Below the pieces are notes generated by a model that saw only the letters and a list, made by a program, of their open reading frames with translations, was not told the DNA's origin and searched no databases. Shown in pieces: positions 1-10,161 of a stretch of DNA of 64,000 nucleotides. Source of the DNA: Spirochaetales bacterium (GTDB lineage Bacteria; Spirochaetota; Spirochaetia; DSM-2461); assembly GCA_028533045.1 (NCBI GenBank), contig JAQQAP010000007.1:1-64000 (forward strand). Reading direction: 5' to 3'. Each line of letters begins with the position of its first letter. The first letter of the stretch is position 1. The position numbers and the translations under genes are program-made.

Positions 1-158
1 CGATTCCTTTTAGAAACCAATCTCCCGAGAAGCATTACTGGCTTCTTCAGGCATTACATTTACTCAATCTCAGCATGGTGCTTTAAATCTCTTTTTAAAG
101 AGAAGCTCTTATTGGTATAAACTCGAAATTCGGCCTATTTACTCTTTAATTAATGAAA

Positions 159-195
159 ACAGGGAGGGCAGCCCGGCAAGACCAATCCTCCCTGT
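159..195 (-). terminator. Terminator of alkaline phosphatase gene
   Basis: A perfect 9-bp inverted repeat (159-167 with 187-195, arms ACAGGGAGG/CCTCCCTGT) lies just after the phosphatase stop codon. On the minus strand it is followed by TTTTCATTAA, the layout of an intrinsic terminator. Confidence 0.75.
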
Positions 196-220
196 CAAAA
201 CTTGTTACGAACCAAGTATT

Positions 221-1696
221 TTACTTAGCTATTGCCACAAGGGTTTCGGGAAACATGAGAGTTTTCATGTACTTGAAAATATCGGTGTTGTCATAGTAGC
301 CGTTAAACATATCCTGACCAACACCCACAGCAAAGGTCTGTACCGGAACACCTGTATGAGAGTAGGAGCTCCAGGCAAGACCGGCTCTCTGGTTTACAAT
401 ATGAGTAAGAGTTACAGTCAGGGGCTCGTAGCTGCCGTAAAGAAGATATTCCTGGCTATCGGAAGCTTTCTCTACTTCATTGTTGAGACTTCTGGCAAAA
501 GCGGCTTCGATCATGGCCATTTCGTCATCGTTAAGGTCGGTCAGACCAAAAGCCTTTTCGATTTCGGGCATCAAGTCGGCAAGGCTTCCCGCTCCATCAT
601 GAGATTCCTTGTAGGGATCAAGAACGTATTCGTTGAACGCTTCCCAGGACATAGTCTGCTTACTGATTTCGTTGAAAGCTGATGCGTACTTGGTTCCGGC
701 GAAACCGAGGGTTAACCCACCGGTTTCGTGGTCTCCGGTTACAATAAGAATAGTATCTTCGGGATGTTCATTGTAGAATTTGATTCCTTCCTGAACAGCC
801 TTGTCAAAAGCAATAGTATTATGAATGGAAGCCGCCGCATCGTTAGCGTGACAAGCCCAGTCAATCTTTCCCCCTTCGACCATCATGAAGAAACCGTCTT
901 CATTGTCGAGAAGTTCAATTCCCTTTTTAGTGAACTCGGCGAGGGTAATGTCGTCTTCATCCATATCCATGGCGTAGTCGAGGGCATTGAAGGCAAAACC
1001 GTGATTATAGGCGTAAACCTGATTTTCAGAAGCCTGGAGTGCTAGAAATTCAGCCTTGTCGGAAACAATGGTAAAACCTCTTTCTTCCATAACATCCTGA
1101 GCGCTTTTCTGACCTTCGGGAGTCTTGCTGAGTCTTACTTCACCACCGGCAAAATAATCGAAATCGGAATTGGCCAATTCCATGTTGATTTCGTAGTAAT
1201 TTTTTCTGGACTGATTGTGGGAATAGAATACAGCGGGTGTGGCGTGATCCAGGTTAACGCTGGACACAATACCAACTTTCATACCGGCGTCCTTGGCCAT
1301 TTCGGCAATAGTAGGAAGCTCTACAGTCTTGGAAGCATCCATAGCGATTACACCGGACTCGGTCTTTTCACCACAAGCCAAAGCTGTACCGGCTGCAGCA
1401 GAATCAGTAATAAAAGCATTGGAGGAAAAGGTGGTGGTAAGTCCCTGTGCGGGAAGCTGAGTAAAGCTGAGCTTCTCTATACCCGGAGCTGTTCCGGCCT
1501 GGGCGTTCAGGTAAGCTTCCGCAGCGTTGATCTGGGTCATAGCCATGCCGTCTCCGATAAAAAGAAGAACATATTTGGCTTTTCCGAACTGACCTTCCAT
1601 ATCATGGGAAGCAACATCAGCATCTTTGTTTCCACCGGCGAAAAGACCGGTGAAGCTAAGCATCATTATCAGGGTAACAATGAGCGTTTTCTTCAT
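221..1696 (-). CDS. Alkaline phosphatase (PhoA family), secreted
   Basis: Predicted zinc/magnesium phosphomonoesterase that releases phosphate from organic esters outside the cytoplasm. The 491-residue product starts with a signal peptide (MKKTLIVTLIMM...LFAGGNKD), with a spirochaete-like GGNK after the likely cleavage site and no lipobox Cys. Family motifs are visible: FIGDGMA with metal-ligand Asp49, TDSAAAGTA with Asp98 and nucleophile Ser99, EGGKIDWACHAND (metal ligands), and VTGDHETGG. The C-terminal part carries the late His motif region (SYSHTGVPV). Length is normal for the family. It is transcribed divergently from the PAS histidine kinase, with about 200 bp between them. No Pho-box-like repeat was recognised upstream. 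Family assignment is strong; substrate preference is unknown. Confidence 0.93.
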   Translation of the reverse strand: MKKTLIVTLIMMLSFTGLFAGGNKDADVASHDMEGQFGKAKYVLLFIGDGMAMTQINAAEAYLNAQAGTAPGIEKLSFTQLPAQGLTTTFSSNAFITDSAAAGTALACGEKTESGVIAMDASKTVELPTIAEMAKDAGMKVGIVSSVNLDHATPAVFYSHNQSRKNYYEINMELANSDFDYFAGGEVRLSKTPEGQKSAQDVMEERGFTIVSDKAEFLALQASENQVYAYNHGFAFNALDYAMDMDEDDITLAEFTKKGIELLDNEDGFFMMVEGGKIDWACHANDAAASIHNTIAFDKAVQEGIKFYNEHPEDTILIVTGDHETGGLTLGFAGTKYASAFNEISKQTMSWEAFNEYVLDPYKESHDGAGSLADLMPEIEKAFGLTDLNDDEMAMIEAAFARSLNNEVEKASDSQEYLLYGSYEPLTVTLTHIVNQRAGLAWSSYSHTGVPVQTFAVGVGQDMFNGYYDNTDIFKYMKTLMFPETLVAIAK

Positions 1697-1901
1697 ATTA
1701 GACTCCTATCTGTCTTATGATTGCTTAAATTCAGTAAAATAAGCACTAAAAAGATAGGTCTCCTCTATTTGATTTTTATTACCTCTATATTAAGAATAAG
1801 TTAACTCTTCGAGTCTTATATGCTACCTTTTTTATAGCAACAAAAACAGACGGCAAGGAAAAAGCTTGCAAAAAGCACAGCCTATGAATTAGACTTTTCC
1901 T

Positions 1902-3083
1902 ATGGATTACGCTCATTTCTCTCGTGAAGAACTACTCGCTCAGCTGGAAAAGTCGGAGAAAAGAAACCAAAGCCTTATAGGACTCTTAACTCACCTTAAC
2001 GAAGGGATAATTGTTGCAAACAAAGAGGACAAATTAACATTTCTTAATAAATCAGCCTTGGAAATTACCGGATGGAAAGCGGAAGAAGCCCTGGGGCAGT
2101 CTTTTGAAAAGGTCGTTAACCTGGTGGATCATTTTACGTCCCGCTCCTTAAACAAGGACATTAAAAGCCTTATGAGCACCGAATGGGGAAATGAGGAAAA
2201 CAGCTTCCTGGATATAATAAGTAAAGACGGATTAGCCACACAGGTCAGGCTGAATATCATCCCCCTGAAGGAAGAGTGCTGCGATGGGGCAGTAATGATA
2301 ACAATCAAGGATATCACCGAGACCCACCATATTCGGGAAGAACTAACCCGCATTCAAAAACTGAACGCCCTGGGCCAGATGGCCGGATCGGTGGCCCACT
2401 CTTTCAACAATATGCTTACGGGAATCCTGGGATTTTCCGAACTGATTTCCGAAGAAGTAAAGGGCGACTCCTCTCTGGAAATTTACAATAAAGAAATAAT
2501 AGACACCTGCCTAAGAGCCTCCGGAGTAACCGGAGACCTTCTTAACTTTTCCCGGCAGCAGAAACTGGGGCGGGTTACGGTCGATATGAACCAACAGATT
2601 CGGGAAGCTTCGGAACAGCTCAAAATGATTCTGGGATCAAAAATCAATTTAATTATTCAACTGAATGCCCCGAAAAGCACTGTTCTGGCCGATCCTTTTC
2701 AAGTAAGCGAACTTATTATGAACCTGGGACGCAACTCCCGGGATGTTCTGAACGACGAAGGGACTATCACCGTAAGCACGACAAACCGCTTTTACAGCCT
2801 GGAAGAGTGTCGCAAAAAGTCCCGCCTTATGGAAGAGGGAGAGTATTTACTACTCAAAGTGACCGATACGGGCCCGGGGATCTCCGAAGAAGCCCTTCCC
2901 CATATTTTTGACCCCTTCTATACAACAAAGGAGAGCAACAGAAGCGGGATGGGGCTCTCTTCTGTCTACGGTACGGTAATAAGTCACGGAGGCCATATTC
3001 GGGTGGATACAAAGCAAGGAGAAGGGACCTCTTTTGAGATCGCCCTCCCCCTTGTTAATATGAAAACCGAATCTCCCGCCTAG
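1902..3083 (+). CDS. PAS-domain sensor histidine kinase
   Basis: Cytosolic-looking sensor kinase of 393 residues with no transmembrane segment. Order: a short N-terminal coiled coil, a PAS domain (about 25-145, with NEGIIVANKEDKLTFLNKSA), a phosphoacceptor region with His166 in AGSVAHSFNNMLTGILGFSE, then a HATPase domain with N-box-like NLGRNSRDVL, DTGPGISEEAL (G1), FDPFYTTK and GMGLSSVYG (G2). This resembles NtrB-like kinases of the two-component family. There is no receiver domain and no response regulator beside it, so its partner is elsewhere. Its stop codon overlaps the convergent isocitrate dehydrogenase stop: the two TAG codons share the palindrome CTAG. No good Shine-Dalgarno precedes the ATG, so the start is less certain. 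Confidence 0.85.
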   Translation: MDYAHFSREELLAQLEKSEKRNQSLIGLLTHLNEGIIVANKEDKLTFLNKSALEITGWKAEEALGQSFEKVVNLVDHFTSRSLNKDIKSLMSTEWGNEENSFLDIISKDGLATQVRLNIIPLKEECCDGAVMITIKDITETHHIREELTRIQKLNALGQMAGSVAHSFNNMLTGILGFSELISEEVKGDSSLEIYNKEIIDTCLRASGVTGDLLNFSRQQKLGRVTVDMNQQIREASEQLKMILGSKINLIIQLNAPKSTVLADPFQVSELIMNLGRNSRDVLNDEGTITVSTTNRFYSLEECRKKSRLMEEGEYLLLKVTDTGPGISEEALPHIFDPFYTTKESNRSGMGLSSVYGTVISHGGHIRVDTKQGEGTSFEIALPLVNMKTESPA

Positions 3084-5302
3084 AGTGTGTCGATAATCTG
3101 ATTAAACAGAGCGCTCGGTCTCATCAGTTCGGCCATTTTTTCTTCTGATGGCCAATAGTAGCCGTCCAGAACAGCTTTGTTTCCCTGAATATCCTTCAGC
3201 TTATTCATAATTTCCTCTTCTTTACTCGCCAGATCCGCATATATTTTAGAGAAAAGTTCTTTTAATTCACCCGATTCTTCCTGCTCGGTCAGGGCTTTGG
3301 CCCAATAGAGGGTCAGGTAAAAATGGCTCCCCCGGCTGTCCAGATCGCCCAATTCCACACCGGGACTTTTCCGGTTTTCCAGTAGAACCGCCGTCCCCTT
3401 ATCCAGGGCCCGGGACAGTACGGCCGCCTTGGCATTTCCTTCCAGCCCGATTTTCTCCAGGGAGACAGTAAGGGCCAAAAGTTCGCCCAGAGAATCCCAA
3501 CTCAAATGATTCTCATCCAAAAGCTGCTTTAACAGCAAGGGAGCCGTCCCTCCCGCACCGGTCTCAAAAAGTCCGCCCCCGTTCATAAGGGGAACAACGG
3601 AAAGCATCTTGGCGCTTGTACCCAGTTCCAGAATGGGAAACAGGTCCGTAAGGTAGTCGCGCAGAACGTTTCCCGTAACGGAAATAACGTTACGTCCGGC
3701 GGAAATCTCTTCCATGGTGACTGTGGCCGCTTCAACGGGAGAGAGAACAGAAATATCCAGACCCGCCGTATCGTGCTCTTTAAGATAGAAGGCCACTTTT
3801 TCCCTCAGAGCCCGGTCGTGGGCACGGTTCTCATCGAGCCAGAAGATAGTTTTGTCACCGGTCAGGCGGGCCCGGGTCACACCCAGCTTAACCCAGTCCC
3901 GGATGGGAGCATCCTTGGCCTGGCACATACGGAAAATATCTCCCACTCCCACGGGCTGCTCAAGAAGAACCTCCCCGGAACGACTTACCACTTTCACAGT
4001 ACCTTCCACTGCGATTTCAAAAGTCTTGTTGTGGGAACCGTACTCTTCGGCCTGCTGCGCCATGAGGCCCACATTGGCCACCGACCCCATCGTGGTGGGA
4101 TCAAAGGCGCCGTGCTTTTTGCAATAATCGACGGCGGCCTGGTAAACACAGGCATAGGTCCGGTCGGGAATGACCGCCTTCATCTCCTGAAGCTCCCCTT
4201 TACGGTTCCACATCTTTCCGGAGTTGCGAATGGCTGCAGGCATGGACGCATCAATTATAATATCACTGGGAACATGGAAATTGGTAATACCCCGGGCCGA
4301 ATCAACCATGGCGACCTCGGGACCGTTTTCCAGGCAGGACTCTATTTCCGCCCGGATCTCTTTTTGCCGAGACTCATCAAGAGCTTCAATTTTCTTAAGC
4401 AGGTCGCCCAAGCCGTTATCGGGCTCAACACCGACCTTTTCCAGATCGGCCCCGAATTTTTCCCAAAGGGGAGCAAAAAAGACGGAAAGAGCGTGCCCAA
4501 AGAGAACCGGATCGGAAACTTTCATCATGGTCGCCTTAAGATGGAGAGAAAAAAGAAGTCCCTTATCTTTGGCGTCGGCCATTTCCCGGGCGTAAAACTC
4601 CCGTAGCTTGGCACAATCCATAACAGAGGAGTCGATCACTTCTCCTTTAAGAAGAGCGAGATCCTCCAATAGAATCTGAACAGAACCGTCCTTTTTATGA
4701 AGTTCGATATTTACGGCATCATCGGCCTTTAAAATGGCGGAGGTTTCACTACCGTAAAAATCCCCCTCTTTCATAAAAGCCACGTGAACCGGAGAGTCGG
4801 CCGACCAGTCTCCCATGGAGTGGGGATTATTCCGGGCAAAGGCTTTTACCGCCCCCGGGGCGCGCCGGTCCGAATTCCCTTCCCGCAAAACCGGGTTCAC
4901 AGCGGAACCTTTAATTTTATCATAGCGGACCTTTAGCTCCTCTTCCTTTTCATTGGCGGGAGTTTCGGGATAGTCGGGGAGATTAAAACCTTTTGACTGC
5001 AGTTCGGCCACGGCCTTTTTAATCTGCGGTATGGAAGCGCTGATATTGGGCAGTTTGATTATGTTCGCATCGGGCTGTTTAACCATCTTGCCCAGAATAG
5101 CCAAGTCGTCGGAGACGCGCTGATCTTCCCGCAGATATTCGGGAAAAGCCGCCATAATACGGCCGGCCAGAGAAATGTCCTTGGTTTCCACCTCGATACC
5201 GGCTGTTTTCGTAAAAGCCCGGATAATCGGTAAAAAAGAGCGGGTCGCCAGCGCGGGCGCTTCGTCGGTGAGGGTATAGGTTATAATCGATTTATCTGCC
5301 AT
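3080..5302 (-). CDS. icd: Isocitrate dehydrogenase, NADP, monomeric type
   Basis: Converts isocitrate to 2-oxoglutarate and CO2 with NADP+ in the TCA cycle. At 740 residues it has the size of the monomeric IDH-II family rather than the roughly 415-residue dimeric enzyme. Family-typical segments include the N-terminal [20 protein letters not shown], the NSDRRAP and [10 protein letters not shown] phosphate/substrate loop region, and [23 protein letters not shown] in the middle. The start has an upstream AGGACTC that could serve as ribosome binding site. It stands alone, convergent with the histidine kinase. Assignment is secure from overall sequence character. Confidence 0.95.
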   Translation of the reverse strand: MADKSIITYTLTDEAPALATRSFLPIIRAFTKTAGIEVETKDISLAGRIMAAFPEYLREDQRVSDDLAILGKMVKQPDANIIKLPNISASIPQIKKAVAELQSKGFNLPDYPETPANEKEEELKVRYDKIKGSAVNPVLREGNSDRRAPGAVKAFARNNPHSMGDWSADSPVHVAFMKEGDFYGSETSAILKADDAVNIELHKKDGSVQILLEDLALLKGEVIDSSVMDCAKLREFYAREMADAKDKGLLFSLHLKATMMKVSDPVLFGHALSVFFAPLWEKFGADLEKVGVEPDNGLGDLLKKIEALDESRQKEIRAEIESCLENGPEVAMVDSARGITNFHVPSDIIIDASMPAAIRNSGKMWNRKGELQEMKAVIPDRTYACVYQAAVDYCKKHGAFDPTTMGSVANVGLMAQQAEEYGSHNKTFEIAVEGTVKVVSRSGEVLLEQPVGVGDIFRMCQAKDAPIRDWVKLGVTRARLTGDKTIFWLDENRAHDRALREKVAFYLKEHDTAGLDISVLSPVEAATVTMEEISAGRNVISVTGNVLRDYLTDLFPILELGTSAKMLSVVPLMNGGGLFETGAGGTAPLLLKQLLDENHLSWDSLGELLALTVSLEKIGLEGNAKAAVLSRALDKGTAVLLENRKSPGVELGDLDSRGSHFYLTLYWAKALTEQEESGELKELFSKIYADLASKEEEIMNKLKDIQGNKAVLDGYYWPSEEKMAELMRPSALFNQIIDTL

Positions 5303-5381
5303 GAGTCCTTCTTGATTTTGGTGAGTTTTATCCCATTATAGCCATTTTTCAAGAAAGAGAAAAGAGAAAGGACGGGGCTGA

Positions 5382-7244
5382 TCAGACCTTGAAGTTTCCC
5401 ATTTTACTCTTAAGTTCTTCCGTAGCACGGTCCAGAGTCTGGGCCTGTTCGGAGAGAGTCAAAGCCGTGTCCAGCACATCCCGGGCACCGATTCCCATCT
5501 CTCCCATGGCCGACTGGTTTTGGGAAGATATCTGAAGAACCTGTTCAAGTTCCCGGTCTACGCTAATCCTTTCTTCTTTCATGGTCTGGGAAAGAGTGCG
5601 CAAAGCCTGAGTACTCTCTTCCAGGTTCCCCACGGCTCCGGTAATTTCACCGCTGCCAATCTTAAGTTCCGAAACGCTTCCTTCGATTTCCCTTAGAGAA
5701 TCGACCACGTCTCCGATTCCCTGAGTCAAGCTGTCAAAGGAGGTCTGAGTCCGATTCCCCAGTCGGGCGGCCTCTTCGATCTTGCCAATAATGTCCTTGA
5801 TGTTATCGTTAATCTGCTTGGAGTTGGCAGAGGAGGTTTCCGCCAATTTTCGAATTTCTTCGGCAACAACGGAAAATCCCCGGCCCGCCTCTCCCGCGTG
5901 GGCGGCTTCGATGGCGGCGTTCATAGCCAGAAGATTGGTCCGGGAGGAGATACTAAGGATAACCTGGGTGATCTCCTTAATGTTGTCGACAGAGGCATCA
6001 ATCTCCCTAATTCCCGAAATGGTTTCCTCAATGACAACACGGCCTTCGTCCGCTTCCCTGTTTAAGAGGTTGGCCGACTCGATTTTCCCATGGGCAATAT
6101 GGGCAATACTCTCAATATTGGCGGCCATCTCTGTGACCGCTGCGGAGGTTTGCTGCTGCAGATTCGTCTGATTATCCATTCCATGGTCCAAAGCCGTCAC
6201 TCCCTGGCCCAGCTTTTCCATGGATGTGGAAACACTCTCTATGCTGTTGTCCAACTCACGGGCGGACCGGGAGATATTCTCCATATTCCCGTTCATCTGG
6301 GTCATGGCCGATGATGTCTGCTCCGACGATTCAGTCAGGCTATCCTTTATTTCCACCGTTTGCCCCGACGATTCGGTTATGGAACGGACCAGTTCGGAAA
6401 TGTTTTTCTGCAGATTTGAGACATCATGGAGAAGGCTCCCCAGTTCATCCCTTGAAGTCAACCTGGGAGAAGCAAAGGAGAAATCTCCGTGAGACATACG
6501 GTTCAAATAATCACGGGACGTATCTATACGGTGTAGAATACCGTTAAGAAGCATAACAACATTAAGAATCGCCATAGAAATACTGCCTATAAAAACCACC
6601 GATTGTTTTATACGAATATTCTGATACAACAACAGGCCCTGCCCGGAATCGGCATGGTTTAAGATGGTAAATTTCGTACTCACCAAAGTAACCCCGTAAA
6701 GGCTTACCATACAAAGCATAACAACCAATAGAAATCGGATTTTCAAACTCAATGATAAATACTTATCGCTATAGGGAAGGTCTCCATTCTGAGTTTCATA
6801 AAAACGAATAAAAAAGATATAGGTTGGCATACCAAAAAGCATTCCAATGGAAAAACAGAGTATCATCTCTTCCGTGAGGTAGCTGGTAAAATCCCCTCGA
6901 ATAAAGGCGATAACAACACCGGCCAAGAGATTATAAGGAATAGCCCCCACCAGGGGAAGAGAAGGATATTTCACAAAGACTTTTTGGAACCGCTCCAGCT
7001 CAGGACCAACCATACCGGGAGAGTAGGTGTCCATAAATTTTCTATTTCGAATATAAGAAAAAGCAATCAAACCTGCATAAAGACAAACATAGAGATAAAC
7101 GAGCGGACTTGTCAGCAGCAAGACAACACTAGACCAGTTATCAATGTAGATACGGATGGCAATATTAGCCACGACAGGGATTAAGTATATACCCATAATA
7201 TAAGGAAGCAGTTTCCGATTCTTTCTTTCGAGCTCATTTTTCAT
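5382..7244 (-). CDS. Methyl-accepting chemotaxis protein with multi-TM N-terminus
   Basis: Chemoreceptor of 620 residues. The first roughly 245 residues hold about six hydrophobic helices (beginning [19 protein letters not shown]) rather than a two-TM periplasmic sensor, so it probably senses within or at the membrane. A HAMP-like stretch (about 245-290, [19 protein letters not shown]) leads into a long signalling coiled coil whose hairpin tip reads [20 protein letters not shown]. The tip is typical of spirochaete MCPs that act through CheA/CheW. It is divergent from the inositol-monophosphatase-like gene. Ligand unknown. Confidence 0.92.
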   Translation of the reverse strand: MKNELERKNRKLLPYIMGIYLIPVVANIAIRIYIDNWSSVVLLLTSPLVYLYVCLYAGLIAFSYIRNRKFMDTYSPGMVGPELERFQKVFVKYPSLPLVGAIPYNLLAGVVIAFIRGDFTSYLTEEMILCFSIGMLFGMPTYIFFIRFYETQNGDLPYSDKYLSLSLKIRFLLVVMLCMVSLYGVTLVSTKFTILNHADSGQGLLLYQNIRIKQSVVFIGSISMAILNVVMLLNGILHRIDTSRDYLNRMSHGDFSFASPRLTSRDELGSLLHDVSNLQKNISELVRSITESSGQTVEIKDSLTESSEQTSSAMTQMNGNMENISRSARELDNSIESVSTSMEKLGQGVTALDHGMDNQTNLQQQTSAAVTEMAANIESIAHIAHGKIESANLLNREADEGRVVIEETISGIREIDASVDNIKEITQVILSISSRTNLLAMNAAIEAAHAGEAGRGFSVVAEEIRKLAETSSANSKQINDNIKDIIGKIEEAARLGNRTQTSFDSLTQGIGDVVDSLREIEGSVSELKIGSGEITGAVGNLEESTQALRTLSQTMKEERISVDRELEQVLQISSQNQSAMGEMGIGARDVLDTALTLSEQAQTLDRATEELKSKMGNFKV

Positions 7245-7365
7245 AAAACATCTCCGTACCCTGGCGGGATTATCTCCTAATTATCGTATTTGACAAGAAA
7301 AAAAACAAATATTTTTTCTCTTTCCCTTAATTGTTCTCATATCCTATTCCTGCTACCATTAAGCT

Positions 7366-8133
7366 GTGGAAAACATACAAGATTTTATAGAACGAATTTC
7401 CCGCGAAGCGGGACGGCTCGCCCTTCAATATAGAGAAAAGGGCTTAAAAACGGTGGAAAACAAAGCCGCCAACCCCAAGGATATTGTCACCGAGGCGGAC
7501 AAAGCCATTGAGGAATATTTACGCCGGGAGATTCTCCTGGCCTACCCGGACCACTCCATCCTGGGCGAAGAGGGGGATGACGTTGAGGGCAACGAATGCC
7601 TCTGGATTCTCGACCCCATTGACGGAACGGTTTCCTTTGCCCACGGCCAGCCTATTTTTACGATTTCCATAGCCTACCGGGTGGGCAAGACCCTTGAAGC
7701 GGGGGCTGTAACCGCTCCCGTACTAAACGAGTTCTATTACGCCGAACGGGGAAAAGGCGCTTTTCTTAACGGCCAGCCCATCAAAGTCTCCCCCTGTTCC
7801 AACCCGGTCCAATCGGTTGTATCTACCGGATTCGGCTGCCTCCGGGCCAACCTCAAAGAGAACAATCTGGAGCGTTTTTGCCGCATAGCCCCCCGGGTTC
7901 GCGGAATACGCAGAATGGGCTCCGCCGCGTACGATCTGGCCATGGTAGCCGCCGGTCGAACCGAAGCCTATTGGGAACAGCACTTGAATTTATACGATAT
8001 TGCGGCCGGGGTTATCCTGGTACAGGAAGCGGGAGGAGTCATCTCCGATTTCTCCGGTAAGGCGGGGATCAATACGGAAGAGGTCGTAGCCGCCTGCCCG
8101 GCTCTTCACAAACAGTTAATTGAATGGATGTAA
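7366..8133 (+). CDS. Inositol monophosphatase family phosphatase
   Basis: Mg2+-dependent sugar- or nucleotide-phosphate phosphatase of the IMPase/FBPase/CysQ superfamily, 255 residues. Motifs: IVTEADKAIEEYL, GEEGDD (metal Glu), WILDPIDGTVSFAHG (the DPIDGT metal-binding signature) and the C-terminal WEQHLNLYDIAAGVILVQEAGG. The start codon is GTG; there is no in-frame ATG nearby that keeps the first helix. The stop overlaps the start of the next gene by 10 bp, so the two are probably translationally coupled. Exact substrate (inositol phosphate, PAP or another) cannot be told from sequence alone. Confidence 0.9.
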   Translation: MENIQDFIERISREAGRLALQYREKGLKTVENKAANPKDIVTEADKAIEEYLRREILLAYPDHSILGEEGDDVEGNECLWILDPIDGTVSFAHGQPIFTISIAYRVGKTLEAGAVTAPVLNEFYYAERGKGAFLNGQPIKVSPCSNPVQSVVSTGFGCLRANLKENNLERFCRIAPRVRGIRRMGSAAYDLAMVAAGRTEAYWEQHLNLYDIAAGVILVQEAGGVISDFSGKAGINTEEVVAACPALHKQLIEWM

Positions 8134-9203
8134 TCCCCACCCTCACCTGTCTCATCTGCCCTAACGGCTGCGGCTTAAAAATTTCCCGGGAAAACGATAC
8201 ATACCAAATTAGGGGAAACCGCTGCATAAAAGGGGTGGACTTTGCCCGCAACCAACTCAAAAAAACGGGAATTAGCGGCAATATTCGCTCGGCGAAAGCC
8301 TTTCTTCACTATGACGAAGAGCATATTTCACAAATCCTTTCTCTCTGGGACCTGCCCCTGAACTCTCTGGAAGAGAATCGCTTTATTCAGGGAAGCCCGG
8401 AACGCTCCCTTTACCGAACCTCACTTTTAAGCGGATCTCAAAGACTGATTTTGGAACAGATCGAGCCGGAACAGGCCTCTAAGCATGAGAAGACAGCCCT
8501 TCGCCTGGATCGCCTTAAAAAAGTGGGACTGCCCGTAACACCTTTTCTAAGAGGGAAAAACGGACGGGTGGTACAGGAAGCGGAGAATAGATTCTGGCAA
8601 TTAACACCCTTTTCCCAGGGCATAGCTTTGAACAGAAACAACTATTGGCAGGATGCCTGGCGAGGCGAAGGGTTGGGCCGATTTTTATGCCGACTTTACG
8701 AGCGGGAGCAGCCCGACTCCCGGGAGCCCTCCTTTAACCTGATTGACTTTATTAATAGTCTCGTGGAGAAAATCAGCCTTAATCACAGGGACCTTCTTCT
8801 CCCTTTAAACCCAATCCTTCAACGATTGGAAGAAACCGTCTTTCCCGTTTATAAGGATATACCCACCGTCTTTGGCCACGGCGACCCCCACCCGCTTAAC
8901 ATTATCTGGGGAGAGGGGAAGATAGAAACTATCATCGACTGGGAATTCTGCGGAACAAAACCGATTCTTTACGATGCTTCCCTTGTCATGGGCTGCGTCG
9001 GCTCCGAATCCCCCGAAGCCTTTGACAGCCCCTTTAATCGAGCCTTCTACGGGGAGATAAAGAAGGCCATTCCCCCGCTCTGGCTGGGGCTTTTACCGGA
9101 TTTTATCCTGGCCCAACGCTTTGCCTGGTTGAACGAATGGCTCCGCCACGAAGACGAAACCATGGTCCTACAGGAAATTCGTTATATGGAAATGCTACTA
9201 TAA
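8124..9203 (+). CDS. DUF1667-like Cys domain fused to APH-family kinase
   Basis: The 359-residue product joins two parts. Residues about 6-55 (LTCLICPNGCGLKISREND...GNRCIKG) carry the Cys-x2-CPxGC plus GNRC pattern of DUF1667, a small metal-binding-like domain usually linked to FAD oxidoreductases. Residues about 85-359 look like an aminoglycoside/choline phosphotransferase fold, with the catalytic loop FGHGDPHPLNIIW and the metal motif IIDWEFCG. The gene overlaps the upstream phosphatase by 10 bp, suggesting that a kinase and a phosphatase act on related small molecules. The kinase substrate is unknown. Domain identities are inferred from motifs; the fusion itself is a single uninterrupted reading frame. 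Confidence 0.7.
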   Translation: MDVIPTLTCLICPNGCGLKISRENDTYQIRGNRCIKGVDFARNQLKKTGISGNIRSAKAFLHYDEEHISQILSLWDLPLNSLEENRFIQGSPERSLYRTSLLSGSQRLILEQIEPEQASKHEKTALRLDRLKKVGLPVTPFLRGKNGRVVQEAENRFWQLTPFSQGIALNRNNYWQDAWRGEGLGRFLCRLYEREQPDSREPSFNLIDFINSLVEKISLNHRDLLLPLNPILQRLEETVFPVYKDIPTVFGHGDPHPLNIIWGEGKIETIIDWEFCGTKPILYDASLVMGCVGSESPEAFDSPFNRAFYGEIKKAIPPLWLGLLPDFILAQRFAWLNEWLRHEDETMVLQEIRYMEMLL

Positions 9204-9206
9204 TCC

Positions 9207-9235
9207 TTGTGAATTCGCCTTTTCTATGGTATTTT
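9207..9235 (+). promoter_or_regulatory. Possible promoter of PL7 lyase gene
   Basis: TTGTGA (9207-9212) and TATTTT (9230-9235) are separated by 17 bp, about 20 bp before the lyase start. The -10 match is weak. Confidence 0.35.
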
Positions 9236-9255
9236 TTCTTTCACAGGAGATTCAA

Positions 9256-10101
9256 ATGATTAGAAAATCACTTATTAGCCTGTCAGCAGCCCTTGCCCTG
9301 ACAGTTATGCTTAGCGGATGTCTTAGCTCCGGCAGCGACACTGCCGCCGCCGAAGGACTCTATCCTTCCGATGTACTCCCCAGCCTCGTAACCAACTGGA
9401 AAGTAACCCTTCCCGTTGACGCCGCCGGCCGAGACAGCTCAGACGTAAACATGTTCCCCGATGTGGATAACAGAAACAACAAAGCCTTTGAAGTGGCCCT
9501 TGACGACCTAAAAGACTACTCTTACGAGCCCTACTTCCAGGTTGACGACGGGGGTGTTCGTTTTAGAGCCCACGTTGCCGGTGCCACCACCAAAGGTTCC
9601 AAGTACCCCCGAACCGAGCTCCGACAGGAGTACATGGGCGGTAACAACTACTGGTCCGTGGACGACTACCAGCAGCTTCACACCAAGCTCAAGATTACCG
9701 AAACCCCCAAGAGCAAGCCCGAAGTTTGTATCACTCAGATTCATGGTCCCGACGATGAACCTTTGAGAGTGCAGTACCACAAGGACAAGGGTGTTTACAT
9801 TGTTTGGAACGAAAAGAACAAGGACTACGCCAACGCTCTGGACTACAAACTGGGCCAGATGCTCGATATTACCGTTACCGTTGAAAATGGTATGATTACC
9901 TGCGACATCATCAACGAAAAGACCGGCGACAGCTACAGCAAGACCTGGGAATCCAGCGACAAAACCGGTTACTTCAAGGTGGGTGTTTACACTCAGTCCA
10001 CCAAGTATCTGCGGGAATACAAAGGCCCCAGCTACCAGGATGAGCCGGAAGGCGCCTATGGTGAAGTTATCGTTTACGAACTTGACGTGATTGAAAACTA
10101 G
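9256..10101 (+). CDS. Polysaccharide lyase family 7 (alginate lyase-like) lipoprotein
   Basis: Predicted surface or periplasmic lyase that cleaves alginate-type uronic acid polymers by beta-elimination. The chosen ATG at 9256 follows a good AGGAG and gives a 281-residue protein with a lipoprotein signal ending LTVMLSGC (lipid-bearing Cys22). An in-frame start 30 bp upstream would bury the signal. The PL7 jelly-roll motifs are present in order: RTELRQ (119-124, catalytic Arg), QIHG (161-164, catalytic Gln/His) and YFKVGVYTQ (239-247, catalytic Tyr). There is no extra binding domain, unlike the two paralogues near 31-34 kb. It is followed by a strong terminator and convergent with the beta-helix lipoprotein. 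Cleavage preference (M or G blocks) cannot be assigned. Confidence 0.88.
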   Translation: MIRKSLISLSAALALTVMLSGCLSSGSDTAAAEGLYPSDVLPSLVTNWKVTLPVDAAGRDSSDVNMFPDVDNRNNKAFEVALDDLKDYSYEPYFQVDDGGVRFRAHVAGATTKGSKYPRTELRQEYMGGNNYWSVDDYQQLHTKLKITETPKSKPEVCITQIHGPDDEPLRVQYHKDKGVYIVWNEKNKDYANALDYKLGQMLDITVTVENGMITCDIINEKTGDSYSKTWESSDKTGYFKVGVYTQSTKYLREYKGPSYQDEPEGAYGEVIVYELDVIEN

Positions 10102-10120
10102 GAAGGCCTAGTCTTTCTTT

Positions 10121-10154
10121 GAAGCCGCTTCCCAGAGGGGGAGCGGCTTTTTTT
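10121..10154 (+). terminator. Terminator after PL7 lyase
   Basis: GCCGCTTCCC and GGGGAGCGGC form a GC-rich hairpin followed by seven T residues, 20 bp after the lyase stop codon. Confidence 0.85.
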
Positions 10155-10161
10155 ATATTCC

